From Chaetoderma sp. LZ-2023a (lineage: Eukaryota > Mollusca > Caudofoveata > Chaetodermatida > Chaetodermatidae): a stretch of DNA of 64,000 nt. How positions within the stretch are numbered: position 1 is the first letter of the stretch; every line of letters begins with the position of its first letter. Both the position numbers and the translations under genes were made by a program. Below the pieces are notes generated by a model. The model searched no databases. It was not told where the DNA came from and saw nothing but the letters and a program-made list of their open reading frames with translations. This document shows positions 34,383 to 45,720 of the stretch, piece by piece. Where the stretch lies: assembly GCA_034401795.1 (NCBI GenBank), contig CM067369.1:136620000-136683999 (forward strand). The letters run 5' to 3'.

Positions 34383-34788
34383 TATGTATATTTGTGAGTA
34401 TGTATTATATGTGTGTGCGTGTGTGCATGAATTCTTGCATGCCAGTCACATAGGACATGTTTGAAAGACTTCCCGTCCACATAGATTCGACCCGCAGCAA
34501 CATGCCACAAAAACAGATTTCCCCAGCTCTGTCACAAGGACAGGCCTTTGTACAAAGTGGTTTGCCATTATATTTCAGCTACAATATTCTTCTTCTTGCG
34601 TTCATCTGTCTCATGACAGTGATCTTAGACTGTTTTCCTTATTTGGTGCATGAAAGCTGAAGTGGTCATCAAACTGTCTCTGTCTCCTCTGATCTTCTCT
34701 TCAAAAGATACTTCAATAGAATAGGCCAGAAGTTTCTCCTAGCCTGTTCATCTTGCTGGCAGTGCTGCAAGAGATGTTCTGCTGTTTC

Positions 34789-35397
34789 TTATGCCTGCTG
34801 ACACTCACAAAGTGCAGAATCTGTAATCTTGAGACGGTGAAGATGTGCATTGAGACGATTGTAACCAGTCCTCAATCTGAAGATGCATGTCTGATCCTCC
34901 CTACTGAGGCTGTGTATTGCATCGTTATGCTGCCTGCTGGTGGTTCTTGTGGCTTTAATGATATGCTTCAGTTCTTCAAAGTCAGCCTCACGGTTGAATT
35001 GTTCTTTATTTGACCCAGCTTTGTCATTTCCTGATATGTCACAATGCGAGGGGATCCACGGTAAGTTGACATTATTTTCCTTGGCCAGGTGCGTAAGAGT
35101 GTCATGGAGCGCTGAGAGGGAGTCTGTCAGGAAGACAATATTTTCATTTCTGGTTTTTCGTTGTATCAGCTTTTGGCTAGCTAAGATCAGTTCCTGGATT
35201 TCTGCAGTGTAATTTCTACAGTGCATCCCTGTTGACAAGGATGAGTCTGTTATATCGCCACATGGAAACCGATTGTGAGCACCTGCCCCTCCATTCTTGA
35301 CAGCCTGGATAGCTGATCCATCTGTATAACCATGTATCCACTCTTCCTCATGGTAGTTTTCTGCAATATGACTCAATGCAAGAACTTTGTTTGTCAC
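34789..35397 (-). pseudogene. LINE RNase H domain
   Basis: Open for 202 codons. It contains GYTDGSA (first catalytic Asp), YTAEIQELI (Glu), FLTDSLSAL (Asp) and IPSHCDISGNDKAG, where the usual final Asp after NxKA is a Gly. The C-terminal ALCECQQA is the start of the LINE Cys-rich tail. It removes RNA from cDNA hybrids in active relatives. It lies downstream of the RT in the same element. Confidence 0.88.
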
Positions 35398-36014
35398 CTC
35401 TCCTTGACCTCCCTTGCTTTCAATCTCTGGATTGAGGGGCAGATTGAAATTGTATTTTCTATTTCAGAAGCTTTCCATGGTTCCCTCTCAGAGATAGCAG
35501 TTATGTTTGTACATCGGGGAAAGATGTCCGACTCTCTGTTTCTTCAAATTTTCCTTGAAGTTAATAAGAAATTATCCATCTTGAGCCTTCATCTAGACAT
35601 TTGGTGAGTCCGCCAGCATATGCATGGGACGGTGAGGCATCAATTTGAATTTCTCGTATTGAATCTCGGCCTTGATCTCGCGTCTCTGCTGGAGTGGCTG
35701 GATATTGGTAAGTTCTTCCATCGCTGCTATTGGAGTGGTCTTCATGGACCCTGTTAGGATATGAAGAGCCTGATTTTGTACCTTATCCAGTGTCTGAAGA
35801 GTGCTTGTAGCAGCTGTCATCCATGATGATGAGCCGTATTCGATGATGGGCCTAAATGATCCAGAGTAAACCAGTTTCGGAATTTTCATGTTAGTCCCCT
35901 ATTTTGTTCCAGTGAGCTTCCGCATAACTGCCAGTCTTCGCATGGCTATACCTTCAGCTTTTCTGATTTGCGCCTTCCAGGTTAGTCTTTTGTCAAATAT
36001 CAGACCAAGATAAG

Positions 36015-36900
36015 TTACTTCATTCTCAAAGTGCAGAACTGAGTCACCAAATTACAAGACTTGTCTTGTGTCTTGTGTTCCTCTTTAGTGGATAGTGTGA
36101 ATAGAGTTGCGACTGTCTTCTCTTTGTTGATCTGGACAAACCATCTTGCAACCCAGGAAGTGAGGTGATCAATTGCGAGTTGCATGCGGTAATTGGCTGT
36201 TGACACATACCCCTCACTGCTCCACAACACGAGGGTGGCAGCATACAATGCAGCTCTGACTCCCATTGGAAGGTTCTTCAACAGGTCATTGATGAATATT
36301 GTGAAGAGGGTGAGAGAGACTACACCACCCTGAGGTACACCATGTCGTGGTAGGACTTTCTTGCTGCTCGTCCTATTCAGCTGTACTGCTGCCTTTCGGT
36401 TGTGGAGGTACTGGTATATCCAGCTGTACATTTTTCCAGAGATATCACTGGTCTTGAGCTTTTGGAGGAGTTCATGCTTCCATACTTTATCAAATGCTTT
36501 CTGCAGATCAACCCACACAGTGATGGTATGCTTTTCCTGTTGGAACACCTCCTCAATAGACTGTGTCAGATACTTTGTTTGATCCTCAGTAGATCTACAC
36601 TTTCTGAAGCCATTTTCTTCATCCGCTAACAGATTGTTGCTTTAAAGATGTTGAAGAAGATTTTGACTGAGGATTCTTTCCATGGCTTTTACAGTGCAAC
36701 TAGTCAGACTGATATGTTGATAACTTGCCGCTTTGAATTTATTCTTGCCTTTCTTCAGTACAGGGATCATGTTGGCCTCCCTCCAAGACTGGGGAACTTC
36801 TCCTGTGTACCAACTGTGTGCTTTCCAATAGTACCCAGATTCCTCAACATCTTATTGGATTCCATCTGGTCCAGGTGACTTCCTGCTTTTCTGAACATTC
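36015..36900 (-). pseudogene. LINE reverse transcriptase domain (broken)
   Basis: The palm motifs are visible: KSPGPDGIQ at the end of the preceding frame, WVDLQKAFDKVWKHELL, RHGVPQGGVVS and FINDLL. The catalytic YADD box is replaced by YAATL, so both conserved aspartates are lost. A stop and a frameshift separate it from the upstream linker (37,145-36,852). This copy is inactive. Confidence 0.9.
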
Positions 36901-37559
36901 ACGCTTTTCTCCAACTCGCTGATGGTCAGAAGCTCACCCATTTCCGCAGCATGTATTTGCGTTTTTCCGTTCCCCGTTGCAGACTTCATTGCAGCTTTTT
37001 TATAACTCACTGGCACATATAGATTGCTTACTTTCTGAAACATACAAGCAAAGTGTTCGGCAGCAGCCTCTCTTGTTTTAATTTCACAATCATCTTCCAG
37101 AGTTATGTTCGGTCCTTTGCTGTTTACATCGTTAAGCTGCTTCACAAGCCTCCAGAGTTTGTTCGTATCCTTTTCAAGATTTAAGCTTGAAGTTTTTTTC
37201 TCTCCACGATTCTCTGGAGGCTCTGATTTTGGCTTTCAGATACGTTACCTTGGATTGTTGGAGTCTCACATGGGTGGCTTCTGTTGGGACATTCTCTGCA
37301 AGTTCCCTTGCATTGGACATATCTTCGTGTAACGTTTGCAGAGACGTAGTCCAGTAAGGTCTGTAGTTTTTCCTGGATCCCCTAGGAATGCATTTGCCAG
37401 CAGCAGAGAGTAAAGCAGAGTTAAGCTCTTTAACAACTTTATTGATGTTTTGGTTTTTGACATCCATGTATTTTACCACTCTGTCATTCTCTTTCTAATA
37501 TCTGTCCCAGTCTGCTTTCTTATAGTTCCATCGAGGGGTCTGATTTCCATCAATCTCAA

Positions 37560-38189
37560 CATCCATGGTAATGGTAAAAGAGGGCAGTGATCACTGCCTC
37601 CAAGTTGTTCTCCAACCATACGCAAAGATTCTTGATGTAGATTTTCTGTCGAAAATGCTAAATCAGGAGAACTTGAGGTATGCCGTAGAGTAGAATGTAG
37701 GGGGTCATCTGCATTATTCAAGAGAATAAGCTTATGCTCATCCATCCAATGTTCAATGTCTTCTCCTATCAGTAGAATGATAAGCCCATAACTGAGAATG
37801 ACTGTTGAGGTCACCAGCAACGATAGTTGAATCTGGGCGAACTGGGATTTTTCCGAGATTCAATGGTTCATTATTATGGCAGTAATAGTTGTCAACGGTG
37901 ATAGGATGTTTCTCTCGAATTATCTTGATTGTGAGAATGTCATATCCTTCCATGTCTCTCCGAACTTCAATGGCGTTTAGGTTATTCCGGACCAGGGTTA
38001 TGACTCCACCTTTATGCCTATCATCCCTGTCAGATCTGAAGCAGTTTCTTGGATACACGCGGCATCTACGCCTTTCTCCTTGAGAATGTGGCTAAGCTCC
38101 GTTTTCTTGTTAGAAACCCCTTCAGCATTCCATTGCATGATAGTCAGCGGTTTGCTTACTTGGTCTTTAGGTTGGACAACCTTCTTCAT
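37560..38189 (-). pseudogene. LINE endonuclease domain (frameshifted)
   Basis: Signatures in order are MQWNAEG near the start, CIQET, a GDLNSHSQLW block and GGSDHCPL, matching motifs of apurinic-like endonucleases that nick target DNA for LINE integration. The domain is split over three reading frames (38,189-37,998, 38,058-37,753 and 37,820-37,473). It cannot be translated as one product. Confidence 0.85.
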
Positions 38190-38499
38190 TTTTGTCCAAC
38201 GTCTACGAACTTTACCACCAGTAGCTTAGGTGGACACCTTCCAGGCTGGGGTGGGGTGGGGAGCGTGGGTGGGGGGGGGGGCGCGGCCCGGTGCTGCACA
38301 TGGCTGGCAGGATCTCACACGGCGAGCACCATGACTGATATTCATAGTATTATCTGGTATGAAAGATGAGTTGTTTAGTGCTATGGTTGGCCACTCGCTC
38401 CAAATACATGGCTTGGTACCCAGATAAAGTGTTACACCCCTGTGCTCGACCCAAGATCAGAGATCTCTGATCTACTTTGAAACCTAGCACTTGTAGCAG

Positions 38500-41285
38500 G
38501 GGCAGCTACAATGATTTTGGTAACTGTTTTATGTCTGGTTTTGGAGACTGTGTCATTTTAATTCTTGTAAGAACCTCATCTGATACAGACCTTTCAAATC
38601 CATCTGTTGGATCAGGTAGCCCGAGAATATGGTTATGAGCATTTTTGTACATAGCAATTTGAAACAGAGCCCGATATCAGTGTTGCAAAAAAGCATCTTC
38701 TGTTGGAGGAAGTGTCCGGAAATCACTTCTGAATGATGCAAATGCGTGTTCCCTCAAAACGTCCAATAATGAGAAGGTAGGTTTGTTATATAAGGATGCT
38801 ACAATCAGTCTAACATCTCCAATCACATCCCCAGATTTATCCGTACTATTTTCCCCATAGCTTGCTAATGCTTGTAGTTTATTTTCCTTCATCAAGGAAA
38901 TGGTAACCTTGAGTGCCTTCTTGTTTCCTTTCGAAAATATGGAGCTGGCGGTGTCGCAACCTGTGATGACATAGGTGGCGAGTAAGATGGAGAAGACGTA
39001 TTTGACTGCGTAATTTAGCATAGTTGTCAGACGAACTACCAAGTCATGAATAGGAAGAAATTTCCCCCATGCGTAGCATCCACATTTCTTTCTAAATGCT
39101 CATCGTACTATAGTATATGGCCATAATTATCACGCCAGTGTCATCTGATTAAATTGCTACACGATGATAGCCCGGTTTGTTCACTGAATAGTTGGCATGC
39201 ACCATAAGGCGCGTCCAAGTAGGATAATTCATCAATGCCAACAACATCATTTATGGTAACTGACACCGCTTTACACGAGTTCTTAAATTAAATGTTCCAC
39301 CTAAGACTAGTATAATAGCATTCAGCTTTTGTCTCGACACTGGTTTCATCCATTCTTCTGAGAGATAGTCCAATATATCTGCCTTCGTTTTCTCATTCCC
39401 CATCAGCTTGGCCAATGGAGGAAGTAATACTCCTTCCTGATGCAGGAATGTATTCTGCGGTTTCAACTTTAGTCCTATTTTGTCGTTCTTCTAGTTTCAA
39501 ACGCTTTTGTTGGCCCAAAGTCATATCTATCTCTAACAAAATGTATTAAGTCACAACCACCAGGCTTCATAGTGATTATCTTGTTGAGATGCGCATCTTT
39601 GAAATCTTCAAATGTTCTAGTGCCAAGTCTTTGGTATTTCTGTAGAAAACACATCAAATCTACAAGAAATCTGTTTGGCATATCACACACAGGCAGGTAA
39701 GAATGCTCATTCATTATAATAATCTGATTTAAAAACCTTTTCTTATTTTATGTGTGTCATGTTGCACATCAGGTTCAAACAGAGAAGATGGGTATTCTGT
39801 CCATTCATGTCTGAATGCTTCATTTCTTACTTCTTTGCTGTTTTCATTGAATATAAAACACAAGGAACGAGTCTTTGTTGTTTCCTCTTGATATATTTTC
39901 TTTATGCGTGTGACTTTCCTTTTTGTCTTTGTTTCTGCAAATGGTGTTATAATGGGTGGTAGAATCTTATCCGAGTTGCTTTCTTTTGCTGATTTAACCG
40001 CCTTTTTCCCTTGTGTAATCGCAAGAGCTAAACTTATGTTTCTGGCTTTTTGTCTGGTAGCAATGTTTACCAAAGAACATCTAAAAGGGATTTATCATCT
40101 CAAATCTTACCACATTCATGAGCCTTGCGACCATCTCATTTTCTTCAATGTCCTTCCTGTTTAGCTGGCTGTAAATCCTCTTCATTGTTTAGGTTGATTA
40201 TTACCTTAACTTGTTCACCAACCTTAGCCATAAAAGGTACTGCTTTAACATACTTGTCTCGTGGGGACTTATTAAGACTGACTCCCTTGAACATAGATAT
40301 TTCCCCTCCTTGTTAAATGTCTGCGCAAGTCCTAAGTCTGTCCACGCGCCATTGAATGAAGCTGTTGTCTATCTTACTGTGAAGTTACCACAACAAAACC
40401 GAGTGTACACATTCGGGTGTGTATTTGGCAGTTGATTCAAAGTTTCATGGAGGTGCTGTGGAAGACATACCATGTAAATATGATGCTTCATGGACACTAA
40501 TAAGGGTAGCATTTTCTCAGCTTCCTCTAAGTGTTTCTGCCAATTACCAGATCTTTATGATTCAAAGTAGCCTAGAACAATGGCTACCACATCGATTTAT
40601 GCATCCCCGTAATTGGCTGTTGTATGGAGTGTCAAGGTGAACTCATCCCAATTTTCTTGCAGCTTAATATCCTCCATAAATCCTAGCAGATCATCCAATA
40701 ACAACCCCGGTTTGGTTGGAGATTATAGGAAGAGTGGTCGATATCCTATCGTTGTTGACTCTTCTACATTGTACGTCTTTTTCTGAAAGGTTTCCATTTT
40801 GGACTTATGTTAAAGTCATCGGTTGGCATAAGGTTTGTTGGTATCATTCGAGACCGCATCCAAACTATATTTGTGCCAATCAGCTTATATTCATAATCTT
40901 CTGTGTCAGGTAAATTTGTACCAGTCAAAAACCGTGTTTGTCTTCTGTCTTTCAGACTTAAATGGGCCACATCTACAGTGAATGGATTTGGCGCCTTTAC
41001 TACTGTTTTCCTACTTTTTCAAAGCTTTGTGGCAAAGAGATCTGTTGCTGTTTTGCATTTGTGTCTTGGTTATATTGGTAGAGAATGTGTGTAGTAGCAT
41101 GCAGGGTTGTTCCGTCTTTAGTATTTTCATGAAAATCTAAATTGTCAAAAGCAAATAGTGCAAACAAACCTGGCAGCATATTTTCTGGTATGAATACCCC
41201 CATTTACTTCAGTATTATCATTTAGCTGATCTGCTGCATGAGTTATATACTGTTGTGCATCTGTCAAACTATTTAAATAGCATTA
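38500..41285 (-). pseudogene. GCDT-motif protein gene, copy 1 (decayed)
   Basis: Minus-strand fragments line up in one order: a segment with FDNLDFHENTKDGTTLH (41,203-41,000), HPNVYTRFCCGNFTVR and WTDLG blocks (about 40,600-40,300), a RQKARNISLALAITQGKK block (40,073-), RDYDFG-like RDRYDFGPT (39,714-39,475), DTRL-like WTRLMVHANY and SDDTGVIIMAIYY (about 39,210-39,090), ITGCDTASS..KGNKKAL (39,042-38,677), LPPTEDAFLQH, an in-frame TGA, YRALFQIAMYKNAH, and finally HCSCPCYKC near 38,515. I know this arrangement from memory as an unnamed, highly repeated protein family in cnidarian, mollusc and other invertebrate predicted proteomes. Several frameshifts and stops make it a pseudogene. The N-terminus is lost near 41,285. 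Function is not established. Confidence 0.8.
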
Positions 41286-41384
41286 AATAGCATTAACGGT
41301 GATAAATAAAGCGTGTGGCCATTTAATATGCTATCCACTATAGTGGGCTTGATTAACAGACGTTGTAACGGTTTTTTGTCATTT

Positions 41385-41470
41385 TGAAATGAGCCGCCTT
41401 ATATAACCACATGTCTTAGAGAACCACCAGAATGTGGTCCCACAACCAGGTAACCACTATAGACCATCTG
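41385..41470. mobile_element. pogo-like MITE fragment
   Basis: ACCACATGTCTTAGAGAACC and GTGGTCCCACAACCAGGTAA resemble the interior and right end of the pogo-like MITE at 34,172-34,382. The ends are missing. Confidence 0.45.
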
Positions 41471-42120
41471 CACGAGATAATTGAATACAAACGTATTTCG
41501 GTTTACTATACAAATAGTATAATGTCGTAAATTTGCTAAAAATAGAATTCGATAAAGTCACGAGCTGACAGCTCCGTTGACGTCCCAATTTTAATTGGTG
41601 TGAAAAGAGGGTGTGGGGGTAATTGTGGCGCTATATCTCTGCAATGCTTCGGCCAATTACATTAAGCAATATCTTAAAGTTTAGGGCATATATTTATATG
41701 GTATTATTTTGACAAATTATTATACAGACTAATTGAAAAAAGTATTTTTGGCGTATTTTATAATTAACCATGAATAAAACAAAAAAAAAACCCGAAAAAA
41801 TCAAACTTTCAAGAGTAAAAATACATTTTCCCAAGAAATAAAAATTCTCAAAACATGTTGTGTCATGTAATCTTCAATAGTAAATGCTGATATGCTATAT
41901 TCATTAGCGCTGACATTCAAATTTTAAGCCGTGGGTTCCCCAATGGCAATCTCAAACAGAAATGTGGGCGTGGCGCTTAATATAGCAATATCTCATTTTT
42001 GTAACCCAGATAATCTTACTAGCAAGTATTTTCATAAAAGGAACATACGTGTACATGAGATTTACAAAATGAATAGCTACCAACTATTATTTTCCGATAG
42101 GCAAACTCCTTAAACAATGG
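41471..42120. other. Gene-free right part of the transposon
   Basis: AT-rich with A runs near 41,780. No gene upstream of the GCDT pseudogene is recognisable. Confidence 0.4.
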
Positions 42121-42147
42121 CTTTTTAGCATGTTGGCTCCCCTACTA

Positions 42148-42569
42148 TATACGTTTGTCCCAAGCCTGAATATACGTCGACGTTTCATCAGAGTGATACT
42201 GTTCGTTTTGACATTGTTGGTTGACCTATGAAGGCACGCTAATACACGAACATGTGTTTAACACGAGTATTCGAGGCCATAGTAGTGGAGACTTTCATTT
42301 TTTGTCACTGTATGATGTAGAGCCAGACTCTGGCAATAGGATGCTCCCAACCCAGTTTGCTTGAAATCGATCCAGCTGCTAATGGTTATTAGTCTTTTAA
42401 CCAATATCCTAGAAGTTTTCGTAAATCCAAGAGGGCCGCCAAAAAATCGACCACTCGATTTTCTTTATAGAAGTTCGGAAGCCTACCCCCCCCCCCCATG
42501 GGAACCTTCAAGTCAACCTTTTTTAAAAAAAAGTATTTTTGGTGTATTTTTTTCAAGTAGATTTGTTAA
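42148..42569. other. Gene-free interval
   Basis: Contains a C run near 42,487-42,497. Nothing else recognised. Confidence 0.4.
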
Positions 42570-42750
42570 ATGTATATACTATTAGAGGCTTAAAATGTAT
42601 ATTAATTTACGTAGAATGAAACGATCATGTGTTAAATCAAATTTTGTTTGATTACATCTAGGCACATACTTTTAGCTTCCAAAAGGATAAAATTCGAAGT
42701 ATTTTATTTTCAAACATTGTGGTGTGAATATGCATATACGTTTTAAATAA
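42570..42750. mobile_element. Family F half-element, copy 3
   Basis: ATTAGAGGCTTAAAATGTAT, then the inverted half with ATGAAACGATCATGTGTTAA, GGCACATACTTTTAGC and GTGGTGTGAATATGCATA match the F element at 49,303. The left terminal part is missing. Confidence 0.65.
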
Positions 42751-43139
42751 AAGGTTGCTGGATGGCAGATGTCTGACAGCCATTTGACAGACGTTTGGCA
42801 GACGGATGGATAGACGGATAACAGATTGACGGAGAATCGATGGACGGTCGTCGCGTAAGCTCGCTTGGCCTTTTAGGCCAGGTCAGCTATAAACAGAGGC
42901 GTAGATTTGTTCCAAGAAGTGTGGGGGATGATCTCGCCAGGCGGGGGGCGGGGGGGGGGGGGGGGGGTGGCTCTCCCCTGAAGATTTTGAAATCACGGTG
43001 CTCTCACATGACTTCTCATGCATAACTTATTATAATATCTACCCATTTTACGTTTTTTCTTTTTCTCCAAAATTGCGTGCTCCTGTGTGTGTGCGCGCGC
43101 GCGTGCGTGCGTGTGTGCGTGCGTGCGTGCATGCGTACG

Positions 43140-43179
<40 letters not shown>

Positions 43180-43363
43180 TATGTGTATGTTGGCTCACTC
43201 CACCAAAAAACCACAGCCTACTGGCCTATGGGTGCCCCCCCACGGACAGCGGGTGCAAGGATTTTCCCCAGCTAATTCTATGACCCTCTGAGAGACGATC
43301 TTATGCATTTTGATTGTGTAGAAATACATTTATTGTACTTGTAAGTTAGACATAATTCTCTTT
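42751..43363. repeat. Simple-sequence cluster: poly-G and (GTGC)n
   Basis: GACGGATGGATAGACGG-type repeats at 42,775-42,850, a G-rich run at 42,941-42,968 and (GTGC)n at 43,083-43,182. Small reading frames across the (GTGC)n tract in several phases are by-products. Confidence 0.85.
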
Positions 43364-43487
43364 TAAAGCTGCATATTCACACCAAAATGCTTGAAAATAA
43401 AATTGTTGAAATTAGATACTTATTAGAGGCTTAAATTGTGTACCTCAATGTAATGAAACGAAATAAATCTTAACATATGATGATCCG
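43364..43487. mobile_element. Family F half-element, copy 4
   Basis: It starts TTAAAGCTGCATATTCACAC and continues AAAATAAAATTGTTGAAATT and ATGAAACGAAATAAATCTTA, matching the F left half, then stops abruptly at the edge of unrelated sequence. Confidence 0.75.
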
Positions 43488-43744
43488 GTTTACATTATGA
43501 AGCATGACACGGTGCCAGTGTCCATCTCCATCTTTGATGACTAAGGCAACTTGAGAATTACATCAGCCAAGTCTGTACTTAAGGCTAAAATAAAAGTCTA
43601 TGCTTCGTTTATGCTATGTCAGATTCCAGACGTTAACATCATTGACTGATGTGCCATCCTGTGGGTAATGCACCAGCATAATAAGGGAACTGTTAACAGG
43701 GTGGTTTTTTTACAAAGAACTTATGCAATTACATATTTCTGATG

Positions 43745-45720
43745 TCAGTCAAGAGGGATGCTTATCTGGTTTTCGATAAAGACTTTGACTTCAGCATCAA
43801 AAGTGTAACCATCATTGATATCTAAATTTTGATCATCTGCATCATCAGCTTCGCTAGTATAATCTGTTGTACGCTCCTTGATATTGAAAGAATTTTCACA
43901 GGCATGGCCACTACCACAGGAGCAAAATAACATGAAAACAAGGTGACACGTGCAGTCTCCATTTCCACTTGTCACCTCTACATGCTCACTTTGATACACA
44001 GTCACACCTGACCAACTTGAGGACGTGTTCGGGAGTATACGGTACTCCATCTCCCAGGTTAGGTTTGATTACCAGGATTAGGCATCTGTTTGTGATATCC
44101 ACTTTTCATCCATAATCTACTGCATTGAGAGGTGATGTATATCCACTCCGAGCATTGTACTGTTGAGCGAGCTGAGGCTTTGCACTGCGAACTCTCTGCT
44201 GAAATGTTTCGGTTGATGGCGGCAAACTACACAGCTTGCACAACATTGATGCCCTTGTTATTTTCCTAGTCTTCTGCGCCCAGTATCGCTTGCAGCACTC
44301 CGTAATGGATGAACACGGTGTTTTGATGTCGTAGCACGTGGTCATGAAACTTGCCGCTTGCTTGGTGACTTTGACAATATCTGCCATCAGTTGGTCGACC
44401 TGATCCTATGTATGGCTTTTCGAGCCACAATGATTGCTGCTCTCTTGTCAACTCTGTCAGTCTCCGCAACTGAATTACAAACAGTTAAAGCACGGAATGC
44501 CAAGATTTCTGGTATGATGAAATTTGAGCATGGCTGTGCGCGCTTTCCTCAACATCAGTGCAAGAACGACGGTGGATTACAGACTGAATTGCTACGGTGA
44601 ACTGGGGCTTCTCGCTTGTGTAGGAGAAGAGCATGATAGTAAAGCAAACATGTTCGTGTCACCATACAACTTGTGATTCTGGATCTTCACTTGCAAGGTG
44701 GATGGCTCTTTTGATATAACCCCCTTCTCCGGATGTTGTGACACGATCCCGACTATGCGCTCTGCGTGGCTTAGACAACTGGGTGGGTATTGTGTCCTCC
44801 CCTAGTAACCGCCAACTTGTGATATTGAGTCACATTCTGTAGGAACACTTCACCAATTAAGATCTGCTCGCAAATGAGTGAGCTCAGGTCTGCGTTGTTG
44901 GCAGAGTTCTTGAGCACTTCATTTCGAGCAGGAAGATGGGGGTGGGGCTAACATCGAGCTGATGGGCATGACTAACGGTAGCTCAAACGCACCTTGTAAT
45001 GCTCTTGGATAAGTTACGGTATTGGTCGAAATCCAGGTTCAGCCAACCGCATGGAGAACCATATATCGAATCCCAATATGAATGTATCAACAGTTCCGTG
45101 ATCTGGCCAGTCAACTTTCCAAGTAACAGCTGATACATCCATCCCGATAGCTGCTGGGATTATGGATATTCTTCTTTAACGCGGACATTCTAGTACCGAC
45201 CCACATCTCACCATCAACATGGAATACTGATTGTGGATACGTGGTCAGATCCGTGATGAGCATGTGTTGCAGGTCGAAGTCGCAAGAAGGCTGATCACAT
45301 GAGCGTAGATCAGCTCTTGGTCAATAATAGCATTCTCCCCGTCTATGAGATGTTTCTTATTTGTGGTGAAGGTGACTAATTGTTTTGAAAGTTAGCTGTA
45401 AAAGGCATCTGGCTATAATCCCATGAACTGGACCAGCTTCCTTGTCCGGATCTCCATGGCTCTGTCAATGTGGACATCTGATTGAGCTAGTTGGCCACTC
45501 GAGATGTTGAGCAGACATCCTGCCACATTAGTAGCTGGATACAATGCGTCAATTTGACTCAAGAGCTGAGCGCAGTAATTGGCGATCAATCTGTCTCGAA
45601 CGATGTGACCTGCAGACTACTCCTGGGGGGGTTCCAATAATGTCACCTGGTCTGTCTCCTTTCCGCATCCAGTTTATCACAATACACATATCAAGCCACT
45701 GTCCATTGTAGACGCCAGCA
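43745..45720 (-). pseudogene. GCDT-motif protein gene, copy 2 (decayed)
   Basis: Minus-strand order matches copy 1 for the C-terminal part and adds N-terminal blocks. These are a VHIDRAMEIRTRKLVQFMG region (about 45,450), ENAIIDQELIYARVISLLA (about 45,330), AVTWKVDWPDHGTVDTFI (about 45,110), a degraded FRALTVCNSVAETD at the GCDT position (about 44,490), LCSLPPSTETFQQRVRSAKP (44,230) and VLKLVRCDCVSK, stop, ACRGDKWKWR (about 43,980). After a frame change come CSCGSGHACENSFNIKE and an acidic tail ending at 43,745. The C-terminal Cys pattern recalls a Tesmin/TSO1-like CXC cluster. Multiple stops and frameshifts are present. No TAGTAGGGG end is found around it. Confidence 0.72.

Larger units (their letters stand above)
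34789..38360 (-). mobile_element. I-superfamily-type LINE (decayed)
   Basis: In minus-strand order the element encodes an APE-type endonuclease (about 38,189-37,560), a linker, a reverse transcriptase (about 36,900-36,015), a thumb/connection region (35,889-35,593) and an RNase H (35,397-34,789). Endonuclease plus RT plus RNase H in one ORF points to the I superfamily. At least five frame breaks occur, and the catalytic RT box is mutated. An upstream frame starting near 38,355 with a Pro-rich run likely belongs to the same ORF, one base out of frame. It lies inside the TAGTAGGGG transposon, downstream of the GCDT gene and in the same orientation. Confidence 0.85.
33288..42147. mobile_element. 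8.86 kb DNA transposon with TAGTAGGGGAGCC ends
   Basis: The first 15 bp (TAGTAGGGGAGCCAA) recur exactly inverted at the right boundary. Within about 75 bp of each end a second matched block, CCTATCGGAAA(G/A)TAATAGTT, also occurs inverted. The flanks are AT-rich (ATATT left, ATATA right), so the target duplication is unclear. The interior carries a decayed GCDT-family gene (minus), a nested decayed LINE (minus) and a pogo-like MITE. No known transposase fold is recognisable, so the superfamily is unassigned. The alternative is that the two ends belong to separate short elements. Confidence 0.6.
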
